A stretch of DNA of 64,000 bases from Lindgomyces ingoldianus. Taxonomy: Eukaryota > Ascomycota > Dothideomycetes > Pleosporales > Lindgomycetaceae. The translations under genes and the position numbers were made by a program. Positions 24,779 through 35,612 of the stretch are shown piece after piece; position 1 is the stretch's first letter, and every line of letters begins with the position of its first letter. The notes below the pieces were generated by a model. That model did no database searches, was not told the origin of the DNA, and saw nothing but the letters and a program-made list of their open reading frames with translations. Where the stretch lies: NCBI RefSeq assembly GCF_010093535.1, contig NW_022985168.1, forward strand, positions 1,480,328-1,544,327, read 5' to 3'.

Positions 24779-26756
24779 ATGGTTGTACTGTCAGAAGCTT
24801 CAACTAGCTTGCATGCCTATACTCGCCCTAGACTAGAAGATGATCCTGGAGGGGATTCACTGTATCTCGCTCCAGGGAAAGACGCGGCTTTCTATGAAAG
24901 TCTCCTAGTCCAGCATGAGTCGCGTCTGTTTGAGACGGATGAATCTATATTTGAAATAATACGCCTACTCCATGATAATGAAAGTATGTTATTTTACTGT
25001 ATAAATGAGACAATTTCGTTCTGCTACTAATATGGCCTCAAGGATCGATTCATGGCCGTATCGAAATCCAAACTATTTCGGATATGGGTAGCCTCGTCGT
25101 ACAACTGGAGGTAAATGCCTAGCTCCCTTTAGAAGAGGCTGTTTTTATCAGCTAGCAAGAATCAATATCACGGTTCTTGGAAACTTCTGGCTAAAATTAC
25201 TAATTGTGCTACAGCGTCAAAGAAGCAAAGGCGAACAGCTATTCTTGTAGGTATCACAAGGCTTGCATAATCTCCCGTGAAACACGTTCATACTAACCGA
25301 TACTTTATCTAGCATCATTCCTCAACTTTATTCTTGGGGACAGCTCCAGATTACCAGAGAGGCCTTTCAACGAATTCTTGTGTGCCAGCAAGTCTCAACA
25401 CCTTTCTTAAACGTTGTGAATGAATTCGGTTCTAAGATCCGACACGAATTTCCGAGATGTAATACCTCGTTTTTCTGCAGCCGTATGGATTCTTGGCCGA
25501 ACTTGGAAGGACAAGCAGCTTACGAGAGCCATCATGACTATGGTATGAGAGATGATAAGAACATTTACATCAGCTAAACCTAAATCAGAACTGTCGTATA
25601 TTCTCCAATTCGTGGAGAGGAATGGCCGGAACCGAGGTAACCCCTGGTCTATCCGACAAACTGGTGTCTACCAACAAGCGAAACTTGATAATCGTCAGTC
25701 GGTCTGGATATTTTTGCAGGTATCGACGCCTACCAGGGGAGTTTTAGAGGACAAACTGCGGAGGCAATTAAGTTGCCATGGCGAGAGCGACAGTCCTGTT
25801 GCGCTCCACGCTCTTCTACTTAGGGCAACAGCAGGCAACTGGGGAGAGTACGTTCGAGGCCTTAGTGCGCAGCTTAGAGATTTAGTGAGTCCATCGTCTA
25901 TGCGGAATCCTCGATTGAGTTTATATTTACTTATATAGCGACGCAGGATGAGAAAGCATGTTTCTCTAAAATAGGCATCGTAGCTGCACATGATTACTCT
26001 GTCACTTTCGCAGATATGCAGGCTCTACAGATATTGCGACACAAAATTCTCACAGTATCTTTGATTCTCAGCTCTTGCCTAGATGTTGCAGCAAGACTAA
26101 CAGAGCACTGCCATAAGCTTGACGGATCTGGTTTCTCTCCTAAGAGTGAACAAGTCCGTAAGTCGATCGAGATGTATGCTGCAGACATTCGTGTTCACCA
26201 GCAAAGTGTTGGAGTCCTGATGGAGGCGCTGCAAGGCACGTATGGCTTGGTACGTATGCTTCTTTCTCAACACACAACTCGCTAGAGAAAGCTGACGCCC
26301 TTTGGATCAGCTATCAAAGATAATTGAATTCCGTAACATCGAGAGTCTACGGCATATCACCGAGGCATCCGAGAGGCATCTTGTCTCTTTAGAGGACCTT
26401 ACTTTGCGGATCCGGAACGAGAATCGCGACTCAGCTACCCTTGCTTCTCACGCTCAAAAGGACACAAAGGCCATGAAGGCATTGACCACGATGGCTACTA
26501 CGCTCCTTCCAGCGTCGTTGATAGCAGTATGATTTTACCACGAGCCTGCATTTAGATAGTACTAAAAAGTGGACAGACAATATTCAGCTCGAACTTAGTC
26601 CAGCTAAAGCAGGACAGCAATTCTGACGGCCAAAAGACGCACTTTGTCATAGCTACCCAGTTCTGGATATATGTCGTGGTCACACTAGCTTTGACAATCA
26701 TTATTCTAGGCTGTACACGCCTTCTGGAACGCCAGTGGATAAGGAGTCTGTTTTAA
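24779..26756 (+). CDS. Fungal CorA-like membrane protein
   Basis: Eight exons (24779-24983, 25043-25110, 25215-25246, 25313-25542, 25589-25884, 25947-26249, 26311-26526, 26577-26756) encode 509 aa, all in frame. The pattern is that of the large fungal CorA-like family. It includes a central PWSIRQTGVYQQ segment, ATAGNWGEYVRGL, a coiled-coil stretch around FADMQALQILRHKI, and KIIEFRN. The C-terminus has LPASLIATIFSSNL as the first membrane helix and FWIYVVVTLALTIIILGC as the second. The GMN ion-selectivity motif of true CorA magnesium channels is not seen, so transport activity is doubtful. Such proteins are common next to fungal allorecognition genes, and here two kinase receptor-like genes lie just upstream. 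Intron 4 (25543-25588, 46 nt) has an alternative upstream acceptor that would make it too short. Confidence 0.7.
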
Positions 26757-28216
26757 GGCCTTCCATCGCCAGAGCAGGCCATGTAGGTTTTTGTCAGTCT
26801 ATTATGTCCGAGCGTTGCGTTTTAGCTTGATGGATCCGCCATGTTCAATATTAGAAATGGAAGGATCCAGGACCCAGGGACTGTAACCCATACAATTTAG
26901 GATGGATTTTGGGGAGTCCCCATATAAGCTCAACCGGCAACTATTGAGGAGGGTTAAGTGACTAGTGGGGACGCTGGGGGAACCTAGATAATAAGGAGTG
27001 ATTAGGGACTCCGCTTCAACAAGAGTATACTAGGACAACGAGGCTTCTCCACGCAGTAAAGCAAGCAGCTCTAAGGCCAAGCTCTTAATATAAAAACGAG
27101 AATGCCATGCACGATTTGCTATTAGCCAATTCTTTGAGTGGATGCCTAGACCCCCGTTAGCTTGACCACCAGAGTCTGGGAATTTCTATGGCTCTCTACG
27201 ACTCCTCGCAGCCATGTAACATCCTATGAGTATCATCTCAACGTAGCTTAGAGTTTAAGTGGTGAACTGGAAAGACAACTTCGCTTTGATGTACAATACA
27301 AGGCCACCATAGATCTTTTTTTGGAAGCGCACGTCATTCGCCACACGACCTGTCGATCGCGGCCCGCCTTATTTTTGTGGAACGGCCGTCTCGCGCGAAC
27401 GCCACATCTCCGATCGCCCTCAAAAGTTTCGACCACCACAGCGACTACCTTTGCGACGACACCCGCCGCCCTTTATCATGCTGCTGCTTATGCGGCTCTA
27501 AAGACTTCTGTTCATTCGTCAGCTCGTCCCTAATCGCTGCAACACTATGTTGGTTTCAGCACATCAAGGGTGTTGTAACCGCCTGTTTCCCGAGCCACAC
27601 CGTCATCACGCCGACTTCTATTCCTGGGGCGAAATCTAATAATAAGCATAGCATGCACCTAAATTGCCTACCTCAGTAACCACAAGATATACTATACCTG
27701 GCGATCCAGCCTGCCGGCGCTTATATTCCATCTCTGTAGGGCTGGGGTATGCCAGTGCGCCGGTTAAGCTTCATCCGAACAGTGTGGCCATGCACCTTTA
27801 GAGAAAACATCCTTCAGCCGCCTTGCTTGGCACGTTTCGCTGTGGGAGGTTGGGGAAGCCAGACAGGTCCTTGCCGCGTAGGTCTGGCCGTTGATTTGTG
27901 GTAATGATCCGTCAAGCATGCTATGTCTAAATTCATTGCATTGCTGGCGAGCACGTTCCTAGTAACGAACGTGTCTGATGTTTCACGCAGCTGCGAATCA
28001 TCAGTCGGATACTGGTCGCTTATGTCAGGCCATGCTTCGATAATAGTAGCTTAATGGTAAGGAACTGCTGCTTCTGCTTCTTCCCCCCGGCCTACCACAC
28101 TTCTCCTCTCGTTCGGTCTACCAAAGACTACCTCTTTACTTTCTCATTCACTTCGAAGCTGGCAGAGCCAGCCGATTTCTTAGACGTTCCCTAGTGGAAC
28201 ATAATCCAATACGTCT
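26757..28216. other. Intergenic region, no gene supported
   Basis: About 1.46 kb. Open frames at 27321-27679 are Ala/Ser/Thr-rich and show no domain. A pyrimidine-rich stretch at 28070-28145 probably belongs to the promoter of the DUF3176 gene. Confidence 0.5.
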
Positions 28217-30613
28217 TTGAAGATGTCGAGCTCAATGATATGGCCCACATATCCAGACATACCTATCTTTCTCGAAACTAGTGATGATCGCGGATTACCG
28301 AAGTCGTATGGAACTACTCCCACCACGCCGACTATCTCTCTTGCTATTGAGAATTCACCAGGGCAACCAGTCCACCTCAGCGTCCCGACGTCATCGACTC
28401 TTCCGGCTCGGGGCTGTTCTGCAGTATGGCCTATCCCAGAACCACCGCCAGAGATCGAAGTGCAGCAGCCTCGCAGGCCTTTACTTCGCTTCTTTCCATT
28501 AGAAAGGCCAAGGGTTTGCTTCAATGGTGCTCGTGCTTTGCAGTGTTCAGAGAAAACCGAATTCACCGACTTGGAATCGGGCACCGCGGACACCCACAAC
28601 AAGATCAATTTCGGTGGTTTGGGCATCATGAATGGTCCAACCAAGCTTCCATCCACTCAAACACCATCCCTAGTCGATGAAAAACCCGAAAGCTCGCCGA
28701 ACATTGCGGAACGAATCGAACAGAGGCTTTGGCGGTATAGCTTGAACGGAAATGTAATCGAAAGATGGCTGCTCGAGATTATTAGCTGGATAATAAGTGC
28801 CATATGCATGGGCGCTATTGTTGGTGTCCTCATATACCTGAGAAATCAGCCTTTATCCAAGTGGCAGCTCAGCAGGATCGGCCTCACACTAAACGCCTTC
28901 GTCTCAGTCCTGTCTAAGGTCGCCTCTGCAGCTCTTCTTCTACCAGTAGCTGAGGCACTAGGGCAACTGAAGTGGAGTTGGTTCCAAGGCCACTCAAAGA
29001 AGATGTGGGACTTTGAAATATTCGACAACGCTTCGAGAGGGCCATGGGGTTCATTTCTCTTGTTGATCCGGACGAAAGGCATGACGCTAGCGGCATTAGG
29101 AGCTTTGGTCACCATATTTGCACTGGCGCTAGATCCTTTTTTCCAGCAGGTGGTCGACTTCCCTGACCGATGGAAGCTCCAAGGGAATAGCTCAATTCCT
29201 AGGGTGGTGCGATATGACCCCGTTTATCCAGAAGAGTACATGAACGGACTGTTGCAAGCACAGCGCGATGAAAACCTCGAGGCGGTGCTCAAAAACTTCT
29301 TCTACGACAATGGGACCCAACCAATGCTGTTCGGCAATGGCACCCGGGCAGAAGTTCCTCTTTCCTGCCCAACTAGCAACTGCACCTGGCCGCCATACGA
29401 AACTCTTGGGGTCTGTAGCCAGTGTGTAAATGTTTCCCAGCTCCTTACGTTTGATTGTCTCGAAACGCGGGTGGACTGGACGTCTAATCTAACTGGTCCC
29501 GGAACCGAGTGGACATACCCAAATGGAACTGTGTGCGGGTATTGGCTCAATTCGACGAGCAAGGAGCCAGTTCTTATGTCGGGATATTTGAAAAACTCGA
29601 CCAACTCCGGTGAAGAGGAAGCTCTGTTGATGCGCATTTTAGCTCTCGTGACCAACCCTAAGAGGCAGACTTTCTATGGTGGTTCGATAAACTTCAAGCA
29701 TATTCGCAATCCGATAGAAGACTTCATCATCGTTGGTGCCGCGAACGAAGCTCCAAGTGTGTACCGTAATGAGACGCCCATCGCACACGAATGCGTGCTT
29801 TCGTGGTGTGTTAAAACGATTCGTTCATCTTACTGGCAAGCAACGTATCAGGAAGAAGTGACAGACCTTTACATGAACGAAACGGAAGGACCTTACCCTT
29901 GGACAACTATACGGATCGATAGCCCGCAAGGAAGTGGTACTGATACCTACTACGCGGAAGATATCGTTATTGACGCGCCCTCATCAGGTCCAAACCAAAC
30001 TTACGGGCTTAGCAATCTTACAGCCGTGAACACCATTAGCATCTTTGACGACATTTTCCCTTCATTTACGACCGTTGCAAACTCTTCGTCTGAACCACTG
30101 TTAAGGTACAGGACAAGCTTCGTGAACAAAGTCATGCGTCGGGTAATGCGGAAGAACCCATGGATACCACCAGCGAACGTAAGCGAACACGTGGACAGGA
30201 TGGCGACGGCCTTTACCAACGTGATTCGAGCAGGGTCGAGCAAGGAGATGATCTACGGCGACGCATACGACAAAAAAACGTATGTGTCGGTACGGTGGGG
30301 ATGGCTTTCCCTTCCACTTGGCCTGCTCATTCTTAGCTTTGTCTTTCTCGTTGCCACAATCATCAAGAGTGCAAGGGAAACGGGACAAGTGGGGGTACGG
30401 AAGACGTCGGCTATGGCAACACTACTCTACGGTCTGCCAGACCATTATCAAGAAAGAATTACCCGCTCAGTATCCAAAGGCACGCCGCGAGCAAGGGCGA
30501 AGGAACTGAGGGTAAAATTACTCCCAAAGAAAGGTTGGAGAATTTCCGGAAATATGATCTCTCCCATGACACCTAAAGCTCCACGGACCCAACCTCCGCC
30601 GGGTTGGCTGTGA
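28217..30613 (+). CDS. DUF3176 family membrane protein
   Basis: A single exon encodes 798 aa. A disordered N-terminus of about 165 residues is followed by RLWRYSLNGN..ERWLLEIISWIIS and a first membrane helix. The DUF3176 core follows: NQPLSKWQ, LSLN-like VSVLSKVASAALLLPVAE, LGQLKWSWF, FDNASRGPWGS. A second membrane span comes near GMTLAALGALVTIFALAL. A large luminal or extracellular domain of about 400 residues carries many N-x-S/T sites and paired cysteines (CPTSNCTWPP, CSQCVNVSQL). The last membrane helix is WLSLPLGLLILSFVFLVATII, before a basic cytosolic tail. The biochemical function of the family is unknown. The start could also be the ATG at 28223. The gene converges on the secreted repeat-peptide gene with 156 bp between stops. 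Confidence 0.85.
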   Translation: MKMSSSMIWPTYPDIPIFLETSDDRGLPKSYGTTPTTPTISLAIENSPGQPVHLSVPTSSTLPARGCSAVWPIPEPPPEIEVQQPRRPLLRFFPLERPRVCFNGARALQCSEKTEFTDLESGTADTHNKINFGGLGIMNGPTKLPSTQTPSLVDEKPESSPNIAERIEQRLWRYSLNGNVIERWLLEIISWIISAICMGAIVGVLIYLRNQPLSKWQLSRIGLTLNAFVSVLSKVASAALLLPVAEALGQLKWSWFQGHSKKMWDFEIFDNASRGPWGSFLLLIRTKGMTLAALGALVTIFALALDPFFQQVVDFPDRWKLQGNSSIPRVVRYDPVYPEEYMNGLLQAQRDENLEAVLKNFFYDNGTQPMLFGNGTRAEVPLSCPTSNCTWPPYETLGVCSQCVNVSQLLTFDCLETRVDWTSNLTGPGTEWTYPNGTVCGYWLNSTSKEPVLMSGYLKNSTNSGEEEALLMRILALVTNPKRQTFYGGSINFKHIRNPIEDFIIVGAANEAPSVYRNETPIAHECVLSWCVKTIRSSYWQATYQEEVTDLYMNETEGPYPWTTIRIDSPQGSGTDTYYAEDIVIDAPSSGPNQTYGLSNLTAVNTISIFDDIFPSFTTVANSSSEPLLRYRTSFVNKVMRRVMRKNPWIPPANVSEHVDRMATAFTNVIRAGSSKEMIYGDAYDKKTYVSVRWGWLSLPLGLLILSFVFLVATIIKSARETGQVGVRKTSAMATLLYGLPDHYQERITRSVSKGTPRARAKELRVKLLPKKGWRISGNMISPMTPKAPRTQPPPGWL

Positions 30614-30769
30614 AATCCTCAAAGGATATCAGAAACGATCCACGCATTACAGTCGATTGGTTTCGTCTCCATCGATAACTCTTTCAATGCGATTATCTCA
30701 GCTCTTCGTTGGTTGGGGGAAGGAGCACTCCAAGTTGCCAGCACTAGTGCCACCGTTCGAAACGAAGAT

Positions 30770-31312
30770 CTATTGCTTCTGACCAGAGCCGCCATCAGGG
30801 ATGAACACAGGCTCTCGCTTCTGTCCAGAGCCACCATCTGGGATGAAGACAGGCTCTCGCTTCTGTCCAGAGCCACCATCTGGGATGAAGACAGGCTCTC
30901 GCTTCTGTCCAGAGCCACCATCTGGGATGAAGACAGGCTCTCGCTTCTGTCCAGAGCCACCATCTGGGATGAATACAGGCTCTCGCTTCTGTCCAGAGCC
31001 ACCATCTGGGATGAATACAGGCTCTCGCTTCTGTCCAGAGCCACCATCTGGGATGAATACAGGCTCTCGCTTCTGTCCAGAGCCACCATCTGGGATGAAT
31101 ACAGGCTCTCGCTTCTGTCCCGAGCCACCATCTGGGATGAAGACGGGTCCTCGTTTCAGCACCATAGTATCGACATCTCCAACCTGTGTGCACCATCAGT
31201 ATGGGTGATTGTGGCGACAAACATGATTGGCACTTACCACAGCAACAGAAACCGGAGCAGCGAAGGAAGAAAGAGCGAAGGCGGCAATGAGAAAGAGGTA
31301 GCGCCCGTGCAT
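30770..31312 (-). CDS. Kex2-processed repeat peptide precursor (secreted)
   Basis: Two exons (31238-31312, 30770-31183; intron 54 nt, GTAAGT...CACACAG) encode 162 aa. Exon 1 gives a textbook signal peptide: basic start MHGR, hydrophobic core YLFLIAAFALSSFAA, likely cleaved after Ala18 or Ala19. A short pro-segment ending in LKR follows. The rest is nine direct 14-residue units of (G/E)PVFIPDGGSGQKR; the last ends in KQ and then stop. Lys-Arg is the Kex2 site. The X-Pro at the start of each unit is a substrate for Ste13-type dipeptidyl aminopeptidase, which would leave VFIPDGGSGQ. The layout is that of alpha-pheromone precursors and of KEP/RiPP precursors (ustiloxin, phomopsin and epichloecyclin type). 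The core has no Cys, Trp or Tyr and matches no pheromone I know. No UstYa-like (DUF3328) partner is seen in the window. The biological role is unknown. Confidence 0.8.
30773..31150 (-). repeat. Nine tandem 42-bp peptide-coding units
   Basis: Nine head-to-tail 42-bp units (378 bp) in the secreted precursor. They differ mainly at one Val codon (GTG once, GTC in four units, GTA in four) and a Ser codon, all synonymous. The only amino-acid changes are Gly for Glu at the start of the first unit and Gln for Arg at the end of the last. The array therefore looks homogenised or conserved at the peptide level. Confidence 0.95.
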
Positions 31313-34300
31313 TTTGGTTGGGTTGCCAAGAAATAGTCTGTTTAATATGGGTATCACAGTTGGTTGAGGTTAGTGAGACTAATGAGGGTAAAGGATGTAC
31401 GTTATGGCCCAGCCAAAAAAAACGAAGGGAAAGTGAAAGGAGTGGATGTGGTGTTGTGTTGTGCGATGGTTGTTTGGATGCGGGCATGAATTTGGGGGAG
31501 GATCACCGCTGCCTTTATCGATGCTAGTCGAGCCCAGCGATATCCTTGTGCGATGCTGCCGAATACCACTCATCATCCATGAAACCTCCACCAGCGCGTT
31601 GACCCGCCTGTTGGCCCCACTCAAGAAGCCACAAACAACAACGCTGTCGCGCTGGGATGACGGACGAGATGAAGTTCATGCGAAGGTTGTGCACTTATTG
31701 GAGGTGCAAATGTTGAGGCATAATCGTTGCGCGACGGATTCGGCGAGATGAAACCTCAGGACCGAGGGGACTGGAACACGAGTCGTCACACCGGACTCCG
31801 TGGAGGGCCAGAACCAGTCCGTAATGGCTGGAATGGATCTCATCGTTTCGTCGTCATAAACCATCACAATCGCAAGCGCTTCTCAGGCTGTTAGCAAGGC
31901 CCTCCACAACTTGCACGAACTGGAGAGTATCGATTCTGCTCCTGTAATCTCCCCAGCTCTCACAAATGCCAGAATCGTTCCTAACCAATCGCAGGGGTGA
32001 AAGTCGTGCGAAATGGCTTGGCGGCGGTTTGGCCCTGGATCCCGCTGCGAAACGATTGGCTATGGGTGAATCTCTTCGTCCGCGCTTCCGCGACCTTTGT
32101 CACATTTACCCGTCATAGGTTACGCTTCGCAATCGATATTCGAGCGTCCGTACATGCTTATTGATTTCGTTGTTGATGATTAGATGGGTATAGCGAAGCG
32201 AATAGTTCACGCAAATTGCTGCTTTGTCCATGTTCCGCTCGGACTTTGTCGTATCGCTGCGCCACCTCCGCATCGCTTGATGTTGGCTTGGCGTTATAGC
32301 ACTTAACCTGAAGCAGTAACTTCCATTCACGTTCTCATATTCACACCAGCATTCACTAGGGAATTCACTCGCTTTTCGCATCACAAATACTCACTGCACT
32401 AAGTATTTGTACTCGATTGTGCGGGATTGGAAAGAACGCCGCCGTCGTATCTACCATGAAGAGTCAGAGAAGGGACATGGGTACTACATCATCATGGGAC
32501 ATACCGAGCCAGCCCCAACTTCGCCCTCACGCAACTCCACTCCACCGGCGCTTAACGGACGGAATTGATGTCATCTACAAAATCTCACACCCTAACGAAA
32601 AGCCATGAAAGATATCGAAGCGCACAAGGGGTGTTAGAAATTCACTCGGTGTCGCGCAACCTTGAAAATCGCACGATACGGCGTAGTCCGCACCCCTCCA
32701 ATTGGCTCACGCACTTCAAGCACTGATATGCTACGGCTTCGCCGCCATCATCCTTTCATTGTCGGTGTGATTGTTCTCGTAGCATATTTTTCCGCTGATC
32801 CCGCCTATTGTTGAACTCCTGACACCATATTGTCTTGCCACCTAGGCTCGCCTCCATATGACCTTCCTAGCAGCATCTTCTTTACCCCGATACCAAATGC
32901 GTTGGAAAATGCCCAAGCCTTCCGCTATGTCAATTTCCTTCCATCTCCTTCTCCACACTATATCCATTTCCATCTAGCTCTCGAATCCATTCTACTAGGG
33001 CGTACTCTATATAGACTTACTTTATATTATTAAAGAAATTACATTTAGTGGTTATGAAGAAATAGCTTCCGGTTTTTTTGGTAGAAAAATCGGAGTCTCG
33101 GGAGCCCAATTTATTATAGTACATGTAGTAACAATAAACCAAAAATCGAGAATGAAAATTTACAAATCACCTCCTTTATTCTACCTCTCTCCTTTATCAT
33201 TCTTGATATTCATCTGCAATCCATCTAATCTCTTAGAATTGTATTCTCCATCAGGCACCCTTGGCCCTTAGTCTCTTTATTTTAACGTGTCACTGAAGGT
33301 ATTCCTTTGGCGCATCACACACCTCCCTAGGGTATTCGGATCGTTCGCAACATTTGGACATAGTAGGATTAGGTAAGAGGCCAGTAGTACTAGACAAATT
33401 ACCAATTCAAGAATCTATTCGAAATTCTATAATCACTCAACACCCTAGACCACTCCTCTCCATGGCGACCGCCGAATTTCATGGCTACTGTAGAGGAGAA
33501 GTGTCACGATAGGCACAAGGGCTACACTTTTCTAACGTAGCCACACAATCTACCACCGTAAGGTTATTCCGACATGCACAAAAGGAGATGCTCACATTGT
33601 CACTCTGACGAATTCGAGTCTCCGATTCTCAGCGTGCACAGACTTGCGACAAAGCTGCATGCGGTCTGAGAAGGAAGTGGCAGGCGGAAATGCGCCTCAT
33701 GATCACTGGTCTTTAGGGCAGCTCCAGACTTCTGTGACCCCCGCGTTTGAGAGCAATGTGCAATGAAATTTGGGGGCCAGAACGTTGTCATTGTGGTCAT
33801 GAGGCCGGAACGCGGAATTAGGCTACACCGGAATGCTGAGGCTTTCCAAGGTTGCTTCCAGCTTATTGATTTGGCCCAATATCCAGTCTGCACGCAACTT
33901 TTAATAGCCCGTTCCGGATTATCGTGGGTAGGATTGAATGTTATCCACTTCATAGGGGCACCCTCGTCACTGCCATGAGCCTCTTCGTGTACGTCATCGA
34001 AAAACAAACGTTAAATCATAGATTATAGGCTTTCGCGTCGCATACCCTACAGTGCCCCCATTGGCAGCCTCGACTCACGGTGATACGTGTAGCCGCCGAA
34101 CCGCGATGCCAGGGCGCGACGGTCAGATTGAGTTGATGACTTTGCCCCAAACCTCAGTCTGCGAAGAGAGGCGCATTCAGGTAATATCCATAGCGAGTAA
34201 CTGCGCATTGTGCTGCTGCGGCGGTCTCGTGGCGCTTGAGGCTCTTGTATGAAGGGCTGGAATGCTACAAGCCCTGTAACATGTGGATACCTGAAACTTT

Positions 34301-35113
34301 TGCCCGAACGCAGCCCCCTAAAAGGCAATCACCAGATCCCTCCGTAGCGCTTTTCTTATGGCAAGATTGCACGTAATGCTTTGCTAGGATTACTGGCTTT
34401 ATTTAGCGGCTAGGTCCTTACAAATTATTTGATCTTCTAGAGGGAGACGACGACTTCGGCGAATTTCTATTGCCGAAAGGGGCATTGTCCGTACGCAGGA
34501 GCGATACGGCGCAAAGTATCCATCTGGCCCGGCATAGGATCACGTGGTTATACCACGTGATGCCCGTGCGCCGCGCGCCTCCTTTAATATCGCTCGCGTC
34601 CGTACATAGAAGAAGACAAGCAATGACCAGAAATCTGTTGCCCACCCTACCTACTCCGTACGCTGTGCACACCGTACATTACTCTTACTCTTGCTACTTA
34701 ATACCTTAATTCTACCTTACTAAACACACCCCTAAGATTAATAACTTTATAAATAGTAAAAAACTAATATTTAGACAATAGTAAGCTTTAATTATTAATA
34801 AGCTTAACATTAATGCAGATTACTATTAAAGCAGGCGCGTACACATAGCGTTAGTATAGGGGACACTGCTAGCATTGTGAAGGAATACTTAGAGCTAGGA
34901 TACCTAGCTAAATTAAACTAGTTTTAGTTTAAAAAAGCAAAGAACATAACAGCAATACTTTCCCACTCTAAATACTACTAATAGGGACTATTAGTCTATA
35001 GAGAGGGGGGTAGTGTAATAATTTACATAAATTATTTTATTAGGTTACCTAACAAACCTATATCTAAAGGTTCCTTGTATTGGCCCTAATCCTAAACTGG
35101 CCCTGACCCTGCC
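31313..35113. other. 3.8-kb gene-free region, partly AT-rich
   Basis: No gene is supported. 31313 to about 31700 is the promoter side of the secreted peptide gene. 32830-33250 and 34700-35090 are AT-rich, probably RIP-affected or decayed sequence. Open frames at 33600-34330 have no domain signal. A perfect CACGTG-containing palindrome lies at 34539-34561 (separate entry). Confidence 0.5.
34539..34561. promoter_or_regulatory. Perfect 10+10 palindrome with two E-boxes
   Basis: Two 10-bp arms, ATCACGTGGT and ACCACGTGAT, are separated by TAT. Each contains CACGTG, the core site of bHLH regulators. No gene starts close by, so a regulatory role is uncertain. It could be part of a decayed mobile element. 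Confidence 0.4.
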
Positions 35114-35612
35114 TGTAACGGCGCAGGCAAGAAAATGGGTCTGAATGCGGTAGGAATCCACTCAGAGGCATATGGGAGTGCGTGGGGATTCAATGACCTG
35201 GGAATTCCATTGACACCTATAGGCCTTGTCCAAAAGGATATCAGAAAACTACTGAGCTAGCTAAGGGGAGAGGTGCGACTAAATACTTGGGGGAATAGGG
35301 GTAACCGCGGGGGACAGGGTCAAGTCAGGGTCGGGGCTGATACGGGGACCCTTCGGATAGGTTCCGAGCGACCCGAGATGGAACGATTCATGAGAATCGT
35401 TACACTGCCCTAGCCCCTGCTGTACCCCTATTCCTCTAAGTATTTAGTTGCGCCTTTTCTCTGTAGCTAGCTTAGTAGTTTTCTGATATTCTTTGTACAA
35501 GGCCTATAGCTGTTAATGGAATTCCCAGGTTTCTGAGTCCCCACGCACTCCCATATGCCTCTGAGTGGATTCACACCGCATTCGGACCCGTTGTCTTACC
35601 TTCGCCGTTACA
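35114..35612. repeat. Foldback inverted repeat of about 0.5 kb
   Basis: Arms of about 190-200 bp (35114 to about 35313, and about 35425-35612) are roughly 85-90% complementary and flank a short GC-rich centre. Both ends share TGTAACGGCG. The arms include the matching stretch CAGAGGCATATGGGAGTGCG. No transposase frame is inside, so this is a MITE-like or foldback element, or two inverted solo copies of one repeat. Confidence 0.75.

Noticed and set aside
27321..27679. Overlapping 70- and 100-codon plus-strand frames
   Set aside because: Ala/Thr/Ser-rich without domain or splice context; treated as intergenic.
30770..31312. Identification of the repeat peptide as the alpha mating pheromone
   Set aside because: The core lacks the Cys/Trp pattern of known filamentous ascomycete pheromones. 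Architecture alone is not enough.
30713..31336. Long plus-strand open frames through the 42-bp repeat (207 and 135 codons)
   Set aside because: They are shadows of the repeat, which keeps all frames open. Only the minus strand has a signal peptide, a canonical intron and dibasic sites.
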